Part shown: positions 30,554-37,863 of the stretch, one piece after another
How positions within the stretch are numbered: position 1 is the stretch's first letter
How the letters are laid out: each line of letters opens with the position of its first letter
DNA from: Bacillota bacterium
Lineage (GTDB): Bacteria; Bacillota; Limnochordia; DUMW01
Assembly: GCA_012839765.1 (NCBI GenBank)
Contig: DUMW01000045.1
Span: 1-48,544 of the forward strand
Direction: 5' to 3'
Length of the DNA: 48,544 nucleotides
Notes under the pieces: model-generated
What the model saw: the letters and a program-made list of their open reading frames with translations, nothing else
What the model was told of the DNA's origin: nothing
Database searches by the model: none
Program-made: the position numbers and the translations under genes

Positions 30554-31708
30554 TTACAGTTTGCGGCTGGAGGCACCATCGGCGGCAGTGACGATGTAGA
30601 TTTCCGGTTCCAGTTGGGTCCGGGCGGGATACTCCCTTTCGATTCTCGAACAGAGTTCTTCCACTTGCTCTCGGGCTACCAAAGTAATGGTGCAGCCCCC
30701 GAAACCAGCACCGGTCATTCGGGAACCCAGGACTCCGTCAGTGTCCAGGGCAATCTCGGTGAGGATGTCCAGTTCCCGGCAGCTCACTTCGTAAAGGTCT
30801 CTGAGGCTGGCATGGGATTCGTTCATGAGCTGGCCTGCCTTCGCCAGATCATTGTTCTTGAAAGCTTCCACCGTGTCTAGTACCCGCTGGTTCTCTTTTA
30901 CCACATGTTCACACCGCTTGGCCACGGTGGGAGATAGGAGATCACGGTGCTTTTCGAAATCCTCCACAGAGACATCCCGCAGTTTTTGGATCCCGGGGAG
31001 GACGGTGCGTAGTACCTCCACGCCCTCTTCACATTCGGCCCGGCGCCGATTGTATTCTGAATCTACTAAGCCCCTTTTAACGCCGGAGTTGACCACGACA
31101 AAGGCATGGTCATCCATGATCATGGGGACCAACTCATACTCCAAGGACCGGCAGTCCAAGAACAGAGCATGATCCTTCTCACCTAACCGGGAGATGAATT
31201 GATCCATGATACCGCAGGCCACACCCACGAATTCGTTCTCCGCCCGTTGGCAGAGTTTCACCATTTCCACTGGATCCATGGAAAACCCCGCCACCGCTTC
31301 GGCAAACATGGCTGTCGCTACTTCGAACCCCGCGGAGGAGGAAAGCCCGGCTCCCCGGGGGATGTTGCCGGAGATGACCATGTTCATGCCAGGCAGTTTA
31401 TATTGTTCCTGCAAATACAGCAGTACTCCCCGGATGTAATTGCTCCAAGTCTCCCGCTTAGAATGCTGGATGTCATCCAGGGGGAAGCGGGTGCTGCGGT
31501 TGAAATCTAGGGAGTAGACGTGGACTTCCCGGTCCGGACGCCTTGCCCCCACTATGTTCAAGGCTCTGTCGATGGCGATGGGTAATACGAAACCATCGTT
31601 GTAGTCTGTGTGTTCTCCAATCAGGTTTACGCGTCCGGGCCCCCGGGCATGGAAAAGCTCATCGGCCTGGCCAAAACGCTGATGATAGGCTTCAATAAGA
31701 CGTTGCAT
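30554..31708 (-). CDS. galK: Galactokinase
   Basis: A 384-residue GHMP kinase. GRVNLIGEHTDYNDGFVLP is the galactokinase signature, PRGAGLSSSAGFEVA the ATP-binding loop, and GSRMTGAGFGGC the third GHMP motif. It phosphorylates galactose at C1 in the Leloir pathway. GGGAGGTAATC precedes the ATG. It follows galT by 17 bases, forming an operon inserted between abrB and metG relative to B. subtilis. Confidence 0.96.
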   Translation of the reverse strand: MQRLIEAYHQRFGQADELFHARGPGRVNLIGEHTDYNDGFVLPIAIDRALNIVGARRPDREVHVYSLDFNRSTRFPLDDIQHSKRETWSNYIRGVLLYLQEQYKLPGMNMVISGNIPRGAGLSSSAGFEVATAMFAEAVAGFSMDPVEMVKLCQRAENEFVGVACGIMDQFISRLGEKDHALFLDCRSLEYELVPMIMDDHAFVVVNSGVKRGLVDSEYNRRRAECEEGVEVLRTVLPGIQKLRDVSVEDFEKHRDLLSPTVAKRCEHVVKENQRVLDTVEAFKNNDLAKAGQLMNESHASLRDLYEVSCRELDILTEIALDTDGVLGSRMTGAGFGGCTITLVAREQVEELCSRIEREYPARTQLEPEIYIVTAADGASSRKL

Positions 31709-31725
31709 CCGATTACCTCCCTAGG

Positions 31726-32715
31726 CTAGTCTATTTCCTCGAAGGATGCGGGTGGCGTGTTCCGCAACCGTTCTGCGGATTGTTCCGGCAACGTATCGTT
31801 GATGAAAGTTCCTGCACCGGATTCGCACCCCGCCAGATATTTCAGCTTTGTCTCCGTGCGGTTGGGCGGGTAGAACTCAATATGGAAATGGGCATGGTTG
31901 TTTTCTTGCCCGTCGGTGGGTGCCTGATGCATGATCATCATGTATGGCAAGGAAAAGCTAAAGAGATTGTCATACTTGGAGATCACCAGCTTTAGGATGC
32001 GGGCCAGGGATCTTTGCTCCTCTTCGTTGAACTCCAACAGGGAGCGGCGATGGTCCCGGGCATAGATGTGTATCTCATAGGGGTAACGGGCCGTAAAGGG
32101 GATAAAGGCCACAAAGTCTTGGTTCTCGGCGACGATCCGTCGTCCGTCCGCCAGTTCTTCTCCCAGAACGTCACAGTGCAGACACTTACCTGTTTCTTCC
32201 ATGTATTCCTTGGATGAGTTCAGCTCGCGCCCCACTTTGGGTGGGATGAAGGGGAAGGCATAGATCTGCCCATGGGGATGTTGCAGGGTGACACCAATGG
32301 CGTCGCCTTTATTCTCAAAGATGAACACATATTTGATCTCCTCGCGGCTGCCCAGCTCCTCATAACGGTCGGTCCAGACCTTAATGAGATTGGTGATATG
32401 CTCCACGGACATTTCCGTTAACGAAGAGTCATGTTCAGAGCTATACAGAACCACTTCGCAGACGCCTTTGGCCAGATCCACCGGGTGGAGGGCGGTTCCT
32501 TCCACCGCAGGTTCAGGAGGGTTCGGTTGCAGGGAGGGGAATTTGTTCTGGAAGACCACGATCTCGTAGTTTTCAGGTACCTCCGTGGGATAGCCCCCTG
32601 GTTCCGTGGGACAAAGGGGACAAAAATCCCGGGGGGGTTTGTATGTGCGGTCCTGTCGATGGGTGGCGGTAATCACCCATTCCCTCTGAATTGGATCCCA
32701 ACGTAGCTCAGACAC
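31726..32715 (-). CDS. galT: Galactose-1-phosphate uridylyltransferase
   Basis: A 329-residue GalT of the histidine-triad type. The active site is LQHPHGQIYA with the nucleophilic second His, and the C-terminal half has HQAPTDGQENNHAHFHIEFYPP. CPLC near residue 33 and CLHCD near 184 are likely zinc ligands. The GTG start at 32715 has AAGGAGG 9 bases upstream. It exchanges UMP between UDP-glucose and galactose-1-phosphate. Its start overlaps the end of a 42-codon gene by 8 bases. Confidence 0.95.
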   Translation of the reverse strand: MSELRWDPIQREWVITATHRQDRTYKPPRDFCPLCPTEPGGYPTEVPENYEIVVFQNKFPSLQPNPPEPAVEGTALHPVDLAKGVCEVVLYSSEHDSSLTEMSVEHITNLIKVWTDRYEELGSREEIKYVFIFENKGDAIGVTLQHPHGQIYAFPFIPPKVGRELNSSKEYMEETGKCLHCDVLGEELADGRRIVAENQDFVAFIPFTARYPYEIHIYARDHRRSLLEFNEEEQRSLARILKLVISKYDNLFSFSLPYMMIMHQAPTDGQENNHAHFHIEFYPPNRTETKLKYLAGCESGAGTFINDTLPEQSAERLRNTPPASFEEID

Positions 32716-32836
32716 TGGACTTTTCCTCCTTATTGCTCTGATCTTCCTTATTGCAGGATTTGCAGGTGGACTTCTCTTTGAAGCTGTAGTATATCAAATA
32801 GCGTCCATCGTCTTTGATAATCCTTCTTTTCTCCAT
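32708..32836 (-). CDS. 42-residue small protein coupled to galT
   Basis: An ATG-started 42-codon frame beginning MEKRRIIKDDGRYLIYYSF and containing CKSC before a charged Lys/Glu tail. AAGGGG lies about 8 bases upstream. Its stop overlaps the galT start by 8 bases (GTGTCTGA), and the galT ribosome site lies inside it, the pattern of a translationally coupled gene. I recall similar short RRIIKxDGRYLIYYSF proteins in other anaerobic Firmicutes but know no function. CxxC may bind a metal or be coincidental. Confidence 0.65.
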   Translation of the reverse strand: MEKRRIIKDDGRYLIYYSFKEKSTCKSCNKEDQSNKEEKSSV

Positions 32837-33096
32837 ACTTCAAACCCCTTTCCGTCGGTATATCCCTAGACGTATCCATTAGTCCAATCGGTTTGGGGCG
32901 GCGGTGTCCTTTACCGGGGGAAAACCCCCACATGCTAAGGACGGACGGTACGGCCTGCCCCTTATATAGGTTAACATAAGAGGTAAGAAAAGGACCAGCC
33001 TCCAGGTAAGTTTGCGATGTTGATGGGTTAAACTCGTGGAAGACCTTGGACACCCTATCAATACTTCTGCTTGTCTATGGTTTATCCTGCCCGAGG
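32837..33096. other. galT upstream region and leader
   Basis: No gene is recognised. On the minus strand a possible promoter TTGGAC - 17 - GATATA (about 32855-32885) lies before the small gene, and a 5-bp G/C hairpin with a TTTT loop (32916-32929) lies further upstream. Elsewhere nothing is seen. Confidence 0.3.
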
Positions 33097-33176
33097 TTGA
33101 CAAATAAATGCAGGCGGGGTATAGTAGTGCAAAAGGCGGCAAACATTACCCTAGAGGGGTAATGCCTGGTTTTTTT
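33097..33176 (+). promoter_or_regulatory. First promoter plus leader terminator before metG
   Basis: TTGACA (33097-33102), a 17-base spacer and TATAGT (33120-33125) would start RNA near 33132. Only about 12 bases later CATTACCC (33144-33151) and GGGTAATG (33157-33164) form a hairpin followed by CCTGG and seven T. The transcript would thus end after about 45 bases unless the terminator is bypassed. Confidence 0.65.
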
Positions 33177-33248
33177 GATCGTGAGGAAAGCTTTGCTATA
33201 CTCAACGGGACTTTTCCACCCCTCCCTGTTCCAAGAGGGGATTTTTTT
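33175..33248 (+). promoter_or_regulatory. Second promoter plus leader terminator before metG
   Basis: TTGATC (33175-33180, overlapping the T-run of the first terminator), a 16-base spacer and TATACT (33197-33202) give RNA starting near 33209. CCCCTC (33219-33224) and GAGGGG (33235-33240) then pair and are followed by A and seven T. Downstream a small stem ATCGG/CCGAT precedes the metG ribosome site. No T-box or S-box sequence is visible. Confidence 0.6.
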
Positions 33249-33283
33249 GATCGGCACAGAACCGATGAAAGGGGCAAGGTACA

Positions 33284-35197
33284 ATGAGCAAGGATACTTA
33301 CTATATAACTACTCCCATTTATTATCCTAGTGATCGATTGCATATCGGACACGCCTATACGACGGTCATCGCGGACGCCCTGGCACGGTACCATCGTTTT
33401 CTAGGTAAGAAGGTGCTGTTTATTACCGGCTCTGATGATCACGGGCAGAAGATCGAGAAGATTGCTGCCAGTCGCGGGGTCACCCCCAAGGAGTATGTGG
33501 ACGGGATCGTGGCCACCTTTAGGCAGCTTTGGACGCGATTGAATATTTCTTACGACGATTTCATTCGTACTACCGATGAGCGGCATCAGCGGGTGGTGCA
33601 GGAGGTCTTCCAGCGGATCTACGACCGGGGTGACATCTACAAAGGCTACTACGAAGGGTGGTACTGTACCCCCTGTGAAGCCTTTTGGTTGGAAAGCAAA
33701 TTGGAGGATCACAAATGTCCTGACTGTGGGCGACCGGTGGAGCTGCTGAGAGAAGAGGCCTATTATTTCCGTATCTCCAAGTATGCTGATCGTCTGCTCG
33801 CATACATCGAGGAAAACCCCGATTTTATCCAGCCCGCAAGCCGGAAGAACGAGATGGTGCAGTTTATCAAAAGCGGACTGGAAGATCTTTGTGTCACCAG
33901 GACCGGATTTAGCTGGGGGGTACCAGTCCCCATGGCACCGGGCCACGTTATTTACGTATGGTTTGATGCGCTGACCAACTATCTTACCGGTTGTGGTTAT
34001 CTGCAGGATGAAGAACTGTTTAAGACCTTCTGGCCTGCTGATTTACACCTGGTGGGTAAAGAGATCACCCGTTTCCACACTATCATCTGGCCCATCATCC
34101 TCATGGCCCTGGACCTGGAACTTCCCAGGCAGGTCTTCGGTCACGGTTGGCTGCTTCTGGATAGTGATAAGATGTCGAAATCCAAGGGCAACGTGGTAGA
34201 TCCCAATGAGCTCATTGATGAGTTCGGGGCCGATGCCATCCGGTACTTCCTTCTGCGGGAGATCTCCTTCGGCAGCGACGGGAACTTCTCCGTAGAGGCC
34301 TTGATCCAGAGGATCAATGCGGATTTGGCTAACGATTTGGGGAATTTACTCCATCGTAGTCTTAGTATGATCAAAAAATACTTCGACGGGGTTATTCCCA
34401 CACCGGGTCCGGAGGAGGAGCTGGATCGTGATCTGCGCACCATGGCGGAGCGGACCTGCCAGACGGTGGACAGGCATCTGGAACAGCTGGAGATCAATGA
34501 GGCCTTGGAGGCGATCTGGGCCTTCATTGGCCGGACGAACAAGTATGTGGATGAAAGTGCGCCATGGAATGTGGCCAAGGCAGAGGATAGGGAGCGCCTG
34601 GCCCGCATCATGTATAACCTAGGCGAAGCTTTGAGGCTCATCGCACAATTGGTGTGGCCCTTCATTCCCACTACGGCGGAACGCATGCTGCAACAACTAG
34701 GGGTGAAAGAAGAGTTCAGCGTTAAGCACCGGCAGTGGGGTGGTTTGAAACCCGAGACTGCCACCAACCCGGCCGAACCCCTCTTCCCTCGGATCGATAT
34801 TAAGGAACGGGAAGCGGCCTTAGCAGCTAAAGAGGCCAGTAAAGCCGAAACCGAAGCCTCTAAGCCGGAAGAGGAGTTCATTTCCATCGAGGACTTCCAG
34901 AAGGTGAAGCTGCGGGTGGGGAAAGTGATCCAGGCCGGGCCCCATCCCAACGCGGACAGACTCTTGGTTCTAAAGGTGGACCTGGGCGATGAGGTGCGGC
35001 AGGTTGTGGCGGGGATCGCCCAGCATTATGCCCCTGAGGACTTGGTCGGCAAGCGTGTCGTGGTGGTGGCCAATCTCAAGCCAAGCAAACTGCGCGGAGA
35101 GATTTCCGAGGGAATGGTGTTGGCCGCTGTGGATGGCAAGGATCTCGGCCTGATCACCGTGGATAAAGACCTCCCCGCCGGAAGTATTGTGCGGTAA
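33284..35197 (+). CDS. metG: Methionyl-tRNA synthetase
   Basis: A 637-residue class I synthetase: HIGH at residues 20-23, KMSKS at 296-300, a CTPC/CPDC zinc-binding insert, and a C-terminal EMAPII/Trbp111 tRNA-binding domain (about 530-637) joined by a Lys/Glu/Ala-rich linker. AAAGGGGCAAGG precedes the ATG. Its leader contains two promoter/terminator modules. Position before tatD is as in B. subtilis (metS-yabD). Confidence 0.97.
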   Translation: MSKDTYYITTPIYYPSDRLHIGHAYTTVIADALARYHRFLGKKVLFITGSDDHGQKIEKIAASRGVTPKEYVDGIVATFRQLWTRLNISYDDFIRTTDERHQRVVQEVFQRIYDRGDIYKGYYEGWYCTPCEAFWLESKLEDHKCPDCGRPVELLREEAYYFRISKYADRLLAYIEENPDFIQPASRKNEMVQFIKSGLEDLCVTRTGFSWGVPVPMAPGHVIYVWFDALTNYLTGCGYLQDEELFKTFWPADLHLVGKEITRFHTIIWPIILMALDLELPRQVFGHGWLLLDSDKMSKSKGNVVDPNELIDEFGADAIRYFLLREISFGSDGNFSVEALIQRINADLANDLGNLLHRSLSMIKKYFDGVIPTPGPEEELDRDLRTMAERTCQTVDRHLEQLEINEALEAIWAFIGRTNKYVDESAPWNVAKAEDRERLARIMYNLGEALRLIAQLVWPFIPTTAERMLQQLGVKEEFSVKHRQWGGLKPETATNPAEPLFPRIDIKEREAALAAKEASKAETEASKPEEEFISIEDFQKVKLRVGKVIQAGPHPNADRLLVLKVDLGDEVRQVVAGIAQHYAPEDLVGKRVVVVANLKPSKLRGEISEGMVLAAVDGKDLGLITVDKDLPAGSIVR

Positions 35198-35220
35198 GGA
35201 CTGCTTGATATGTAACTGAG

Positions 35221-35264
35221 AAAGGGAGGGAGCCGGGTATTTACCTTGAGGTAAACTACCCGGC
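35221..35264 (+). promoter_or_regulatory. Shine-Dalgarno followed by a stem-loop that bridges to the tatD start
   Basis: AAAGGGAGGG (35221-35230) is followed after one base by a 14-bp stem-loop: GCCGGGTA (35232-35239) with TACCCGGC (35257-35264), and TTTACC (35240-35245) with GGTAAA (35250-35255), one bulged C and a TTGA loop. Seven bases then separate it from the tatD ATG. Linear spacing is 41 bases, but about 8 once folded. Confidence 0.7.
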
Positions 35265-35271
35265 GCCGTTT

Positions 35272-36033
35272 ATGTTTGTGGACAGTCATGCCCATGTGAA
35301 CAATGATCGTTTGCTTAAAGATGAGGCGGAGGTCATTGCCCAGGCTGAAGCTGCCGGTGTCCAGGTGATAGTGAATGTGGGTTGGGACCTGCCTTCGTCT
35401 AAGAGGGCCGTGGAGCAGGCGGAGAAGTATCCAGGGGTCTACGCCGCGGTGGGGATTCATCCCCACGATGCCAAGACCTACACCGAAGAGGCTCTCGCAG
35501 AATTGGCGCGCCTGGCAAAGCATCCAAAGGTGGTGGCCTTGGGCGAGATGGGCCTAGATTACTATTACGACAATTCTCCCCGGGATCAGCAACGATTCGT
35601 GTTTAAGCAACAGCTGGAACTGGCTCGCAAATTGGGTCTTCCGGTGATCATCCACAACCGGGATGCCCATGGAGATACCTGGGAGATCCTCCAAAGGCAG
35701 GAAGTGGTGGGGGGCGTCATGCATTGTTATTCCGGCAGCGTGGAGTTAGCGAAAAAACTGCTGGACAGAGGATTCTATCTGGGGTTTGCTGGCCCCATCA
35801 CTTTCAAGAATGCGGTCAAACCTGTGGAGGTGGTGAACCAGGCCCCGATGGAGCGGATTTTGGTGGAGACCGATTGCCCCTACCTGACACCAGAGCCCCA
35901 TCGCGGAAAACGCAATGAACCAGCCTTTGTAACCTACGTTGCCCAAAAAGTGGCGGAAATCAAAGGCTTGGAGGTTGACGAAGTGGCCAGGATCACCACC
36001 GCTAACGCTAAGAGCCTATTCAAGATTGGCTAA
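35272..36033 (+). CDS. tatD: TatD-family metal-dependent hydrolase
   Basis: A 253-residue TIM-barrel DNase-type hydrolase: DSHAHVN at the N-terminus, GIHPHDA, GEMGLDYYY, IHNRDAH, HCYSG and ETDCPYLTPEPHRGKRNEP are the metal-binding and signature blocks of TatD. The start is fixed by the family N-terminus MFVDSHAH. Its ribosome site appears to be hairpin-bridged. It converges on the next gene with overlapping stop codons (36030-36033). Confidence 0.95.
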   Translation: MFVDSHAHVNNDRLLKDEAEVIAQAEAAGVQVIVNVGWDLPSSKRAVEQAEKYPGVYAAVGIHPHDAKTYTEEALAELARLAKHPKVVALGEMGLDYYYDNSPRDQQRFVFKQQLELARKLGLPVIIHNRDAHGDTWEILQRQEVVGGVMHCYSGSVELAKKLLDRGFYLGFAGPITFKNAVKPVEVVNQAPMERILVETDCPYLTPEPHRGKRNEPAFVTYVAQKVAEIKGLEVDEVARITTANAKSLFKIG

Positions 36034-37010
36034 CAGGTGAACTTGATGGCGGAAGAGTCGCCGATATTCAGCTGGGTGAAGTTGCCTTCTACCGCTGCAT
36101 GCTCGCCGATCAGGGAATTGGACAAGAGTATGTTTTCTACCTTGGCCCCTTCGTTGATGATGGAGTCTCGGACGATGGAGTTGGAGATTTCCGCTCCATC
36201 GGCTACCGAGACGAAGGGACCAATGATGGAATTGGATATTTTCGCCGACTCCGGAATGTAGACCGGAGGAATCAAGATGGAGCCGGGGATCTCCGGTGGT
36301 GGACCGTTCTTTCCCAACAGACACCGGTTGGTGGCTAGGAGCGTCTCCGGCTGACCGCAGTCGTACCACTCTTGCACATCAAAGACCGACAGTTTGAACC
36401 CTCTTTCTACCATCAATTGGAGGGCATCGGTTAGTTGATACTCGCCCTTGGAGCGAATCCCCCGATCCATGATTTCCTGCAGGACAGCGAAGAGAGGTGC
36501 TGATTCATTGATGTAATAGACCCCTACCACCGCCAGGTTGGTGGGTGGATCCGTCGGTTTTTCCACCAGCCTAGTGATGAGCCCATCCTGTAATTCCACA
36601 ATGCCGAACTTTTCCGGATTATCCACAGCCTTGACGCCGATGCAACTTTGGCCGCTCTCGAGCGCTGTGGCTAGATCCGCCTCGAAGACCGTGTCTCCCA
36701 GAACAATAAGCACAGGCTCGTTTTCTGGGAAGATGTCCTTGGTCAGATAGATGGCATGGCCCAGTCCCTTTCGTTCGGCCTGGTGGACAAAATGCACTTT
36801 GAGATCGTAGTTTGCCTGAACGTACTCCACGATCTTTTCGCCCAGATACCCTACAACCAGCACCACTTCGGTAATTCCCACGGGAATCAGGATATCCAGA
36901 ATATGCCCAAGAATGGGCTTGCCAGCCACGTGGACCAAGGCCTTAGGTACAGTGTGGGTCTGGGGACGAAGTCGTGAACCGATTCCGGCAACAGGTAAGA
37001 TTGCTTTCAT
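36030..37010 (-). CDS. NDP-sugar pyrophosphorylase (RmlA/GlmU-like nucleotidyltransferase)
   Basis: A 326-residue protein. Residues 1-235 are a nucleotidyltransferase domain with MKAILPVAGIGSRLRPQTHTVPKAL (nucleotide-binding loop and Lys), VLGDTVFEAD metal site and VVGVYYIN. Residues 245-326 carry hexapeptide repeats (ISNSIIGPFVSVADGAEISNSI) forming a left-handed helix. This matches the long glucose-1-phosphate thymidylyltransferase/uridylyltransferase group. It makes an activated sugar for surface polymers or glycosylation; the nucleotide cannot be decided. Its leader has a structured RNA and a hairpin-bridged ribosome site. Confidence 0.88.
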   Translation of the reverse strand: MKAILPVAGIGSRLRPQTHTVPKALVHVAGKPILGHILDILIPVGITEVVLVVGYLGEKIVEYVQANYDLKVHFVHQAERKGLGHAIYLTKDIFPENEPVLIVLGDTVFEADLATALESGQSCIGVKAVDNPEKFGIVELQDGLITRLVEKPTDPPTNLAVVGVYYINESAPLFAVLQEIMDRGIRSKGEYQLTDALQLMVERGFKLSVFDVQEWYDCGQPETLLATNRCLLGKNGPPPEIPGSILIPPVYIPESAKISNSIIGPFVSVADGAEISNSIVRDSIINEGAKVENILLSNSLIGEHAAVEGNFTQLNIGDSSAIKFTC

Positions 37011-37017
37011 CTGGTGT

Positions 37018-37064
37018 TAGGCAAAGCCATAGCCCTGTCGAGGGGACTTTGCCTATCCTCCTTT
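37018..37064 (-). promoter_or_regulatory. Shine-Dalgarno followed by a stem-loop that bridges to the pyrophosphorylase start
   Basis: Reading the minus strand: AAAGGAGG (37064-37057), one base, then a stem TAGGCAAAG (37055-37047) / CTTTGCCTA (37026-37018) with an inner CCCT-CGAC-AGGG hairpin, then seven bases and the ATG at 37010. The geometry (1 base before, 7 after) is identical to that of tatD. Confidence 0.7.
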
Positions 37065-37143
37065 CAGCTCCTAGGGAACTAGGGATGCTCTCCGTACGGG
37101 TGTATAGGAAAGTAATTCTGGTTTCAATAGGCAATTCCTGCAT

Positions 37144-37285
37144 AAAAAGAGAGCAGTTAGAGGTTCTAGCCAAAGCAACATGCCCTAACTTACGAGCATA
37201 ACGGGTAGAATGCCGATGACACATCGGGATTCATCCGTCTCGACCCTACGGTTCGAGCTGCTTGGGTAAAACATTACTGCTCTCT
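37144..37285 (-). ncRNA. Structured leader RNA of unknown class
   Basis: On the minus strand the ends pair perfectly over 10 bp (AGAGAGCAGT at 37285-37276 with ACTGCTCTCT at 37157-37148) and a T-run follows at once. Inside are local hairpins CTCGA...TCGAG (37257-37239) and CCGATG-TGT-CATCGG (37227-37213), plus a longer-range pairing CCAAGCA/TTGCTTTGG. An alternative stem AGTTAG/CTAACT (37190-37185 with 37160-37155) overlaps the closing stem by three bases, so the two are mutually exclusive. It ends about 80 bases before the pyrophosphorylase ribosome site, like a riboswitch or attenuator. I could not match it to T-box, 6S RNA or a known riboswitch. Confidence 0.55.
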
Positions 37286-37331
37286 TGGTCCTAGTTTGTC
37301 ACGGAAAGGGGAGAATATACCCGCTGGTACT

Positions 37332-37346
37332 TGGTATATTATACCA
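37332..37346 (-). promoter_or_regulatory. 15-base palindrome containing a -10 box
   Basis: TGGTATA-T-TATACCA is a perfect 7-1-7 palindrome. On the minus strand it contains TATAAT (37343-37338), which could be the -10 box of the transcript carrying the structured RNA; the -35 region is weak, as expected for an activated or tightly repressed promoter. Regulator unknown. Confidence 0.45.
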
Positions 37347-37374
37347 GAAAGCAAACGCCATTTTGACTGACAGA

Positions 37375-37401
37375 CAAAAAAACAGCACCTGACAAGGTGC
37401 T
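37375..37401 (-). terminator. Terminator of tRNA-Glu
   Basis: On the minus strand AGCACCT-TGTC-AGGTGCT followed by G and seven T, 12 bases after the tRNA. Confidence 0.92.
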
Positions 37402-37412
37402 AGACAAAAAAA

Positions 37413-37488
37413 TGGTACCCCCAACCGGATTTGAACCGGTGCCTTCGCCGTGAAAGGGCGGTGTCCTGGGCCGCTAGACGATGGGGGC
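37413..37488 (-). tRNA. tRNA-Glu (anticodon TTC)
   Basis: 76 bases with CCA encoded. Acceptor GCCCCCA/TGGGGGT (a G-U pair at 1-72), D arm GTC/GAC, anticodon stem CCGCC/GGCG(A) with loop CTTTCAC, T arm ACCGG/CCGGT. Reads GAA and GAG. Confidence 0.96.
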
Positions 37489-37807
37489 ACGCTTTAATGA
37501 GTTTGCTCTTTGCTCAGCGAGGGCCGAGCCCACGCATGATATTATCTTATTTTCTTCTTGATGTCAATACCCTGTAGTCAAGAAAACCTGACGCCAGGTT
37601 CGACAGGCGGGAAATATCCCGCAAACGTTGTTAATCATATCAGGTTTCGGATTGGTTGTCAACTGGTACAAGCCATAAACTCAGAGAGTTGGAGGCCCAG
37701 TGGACGACAACTCCCGATTTGGAACGGCATAGTTCCGCTCAGTTTTCCGCTCTTGTTTCGTCTTTCTTTGCTGGTCCAGGGTAGAATAGGAATGCTTTCC
37801 CTTTTCC

Positions 37808-37838
37808 TTGACAATAGGGTAGGGGGGTATGGTATATT
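37808..37838 (+). promoter_or_regulatory. csoR-copA promoter with CsoR-like operator
   Basis: TTGACA (37808-37813) and TATATT (37833-37838) are separated by 19 bases. The spacer ATAGGGTAGGGGGGTATGG closely resembles the G-rich CsoR operator known from the B. subtilis copZA promoter. The long spacer may hold the promoter weak unless -10 usage shifts. CsoR binding there would block RNA polymerase until Cu(I) is present. Confidence 0.65.
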
Positions 37839-37863
37839 CGAGACACAGAAGGAGGCGATGCCG

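Noticed and set aside
33097-33283. T-box or SAM riboswitch before metG
   Set aside because: The T-box core (AGGGTGGNACCGCG) and S-box motifs are absent; only short promoter-terminator modules are visible.
37144-37285. 6S RNA as identity of the structured RNA
   Set aside because: It has multiple internal hairpins rather than one long rod with a central bubble, and it sits as a leader of a gene.
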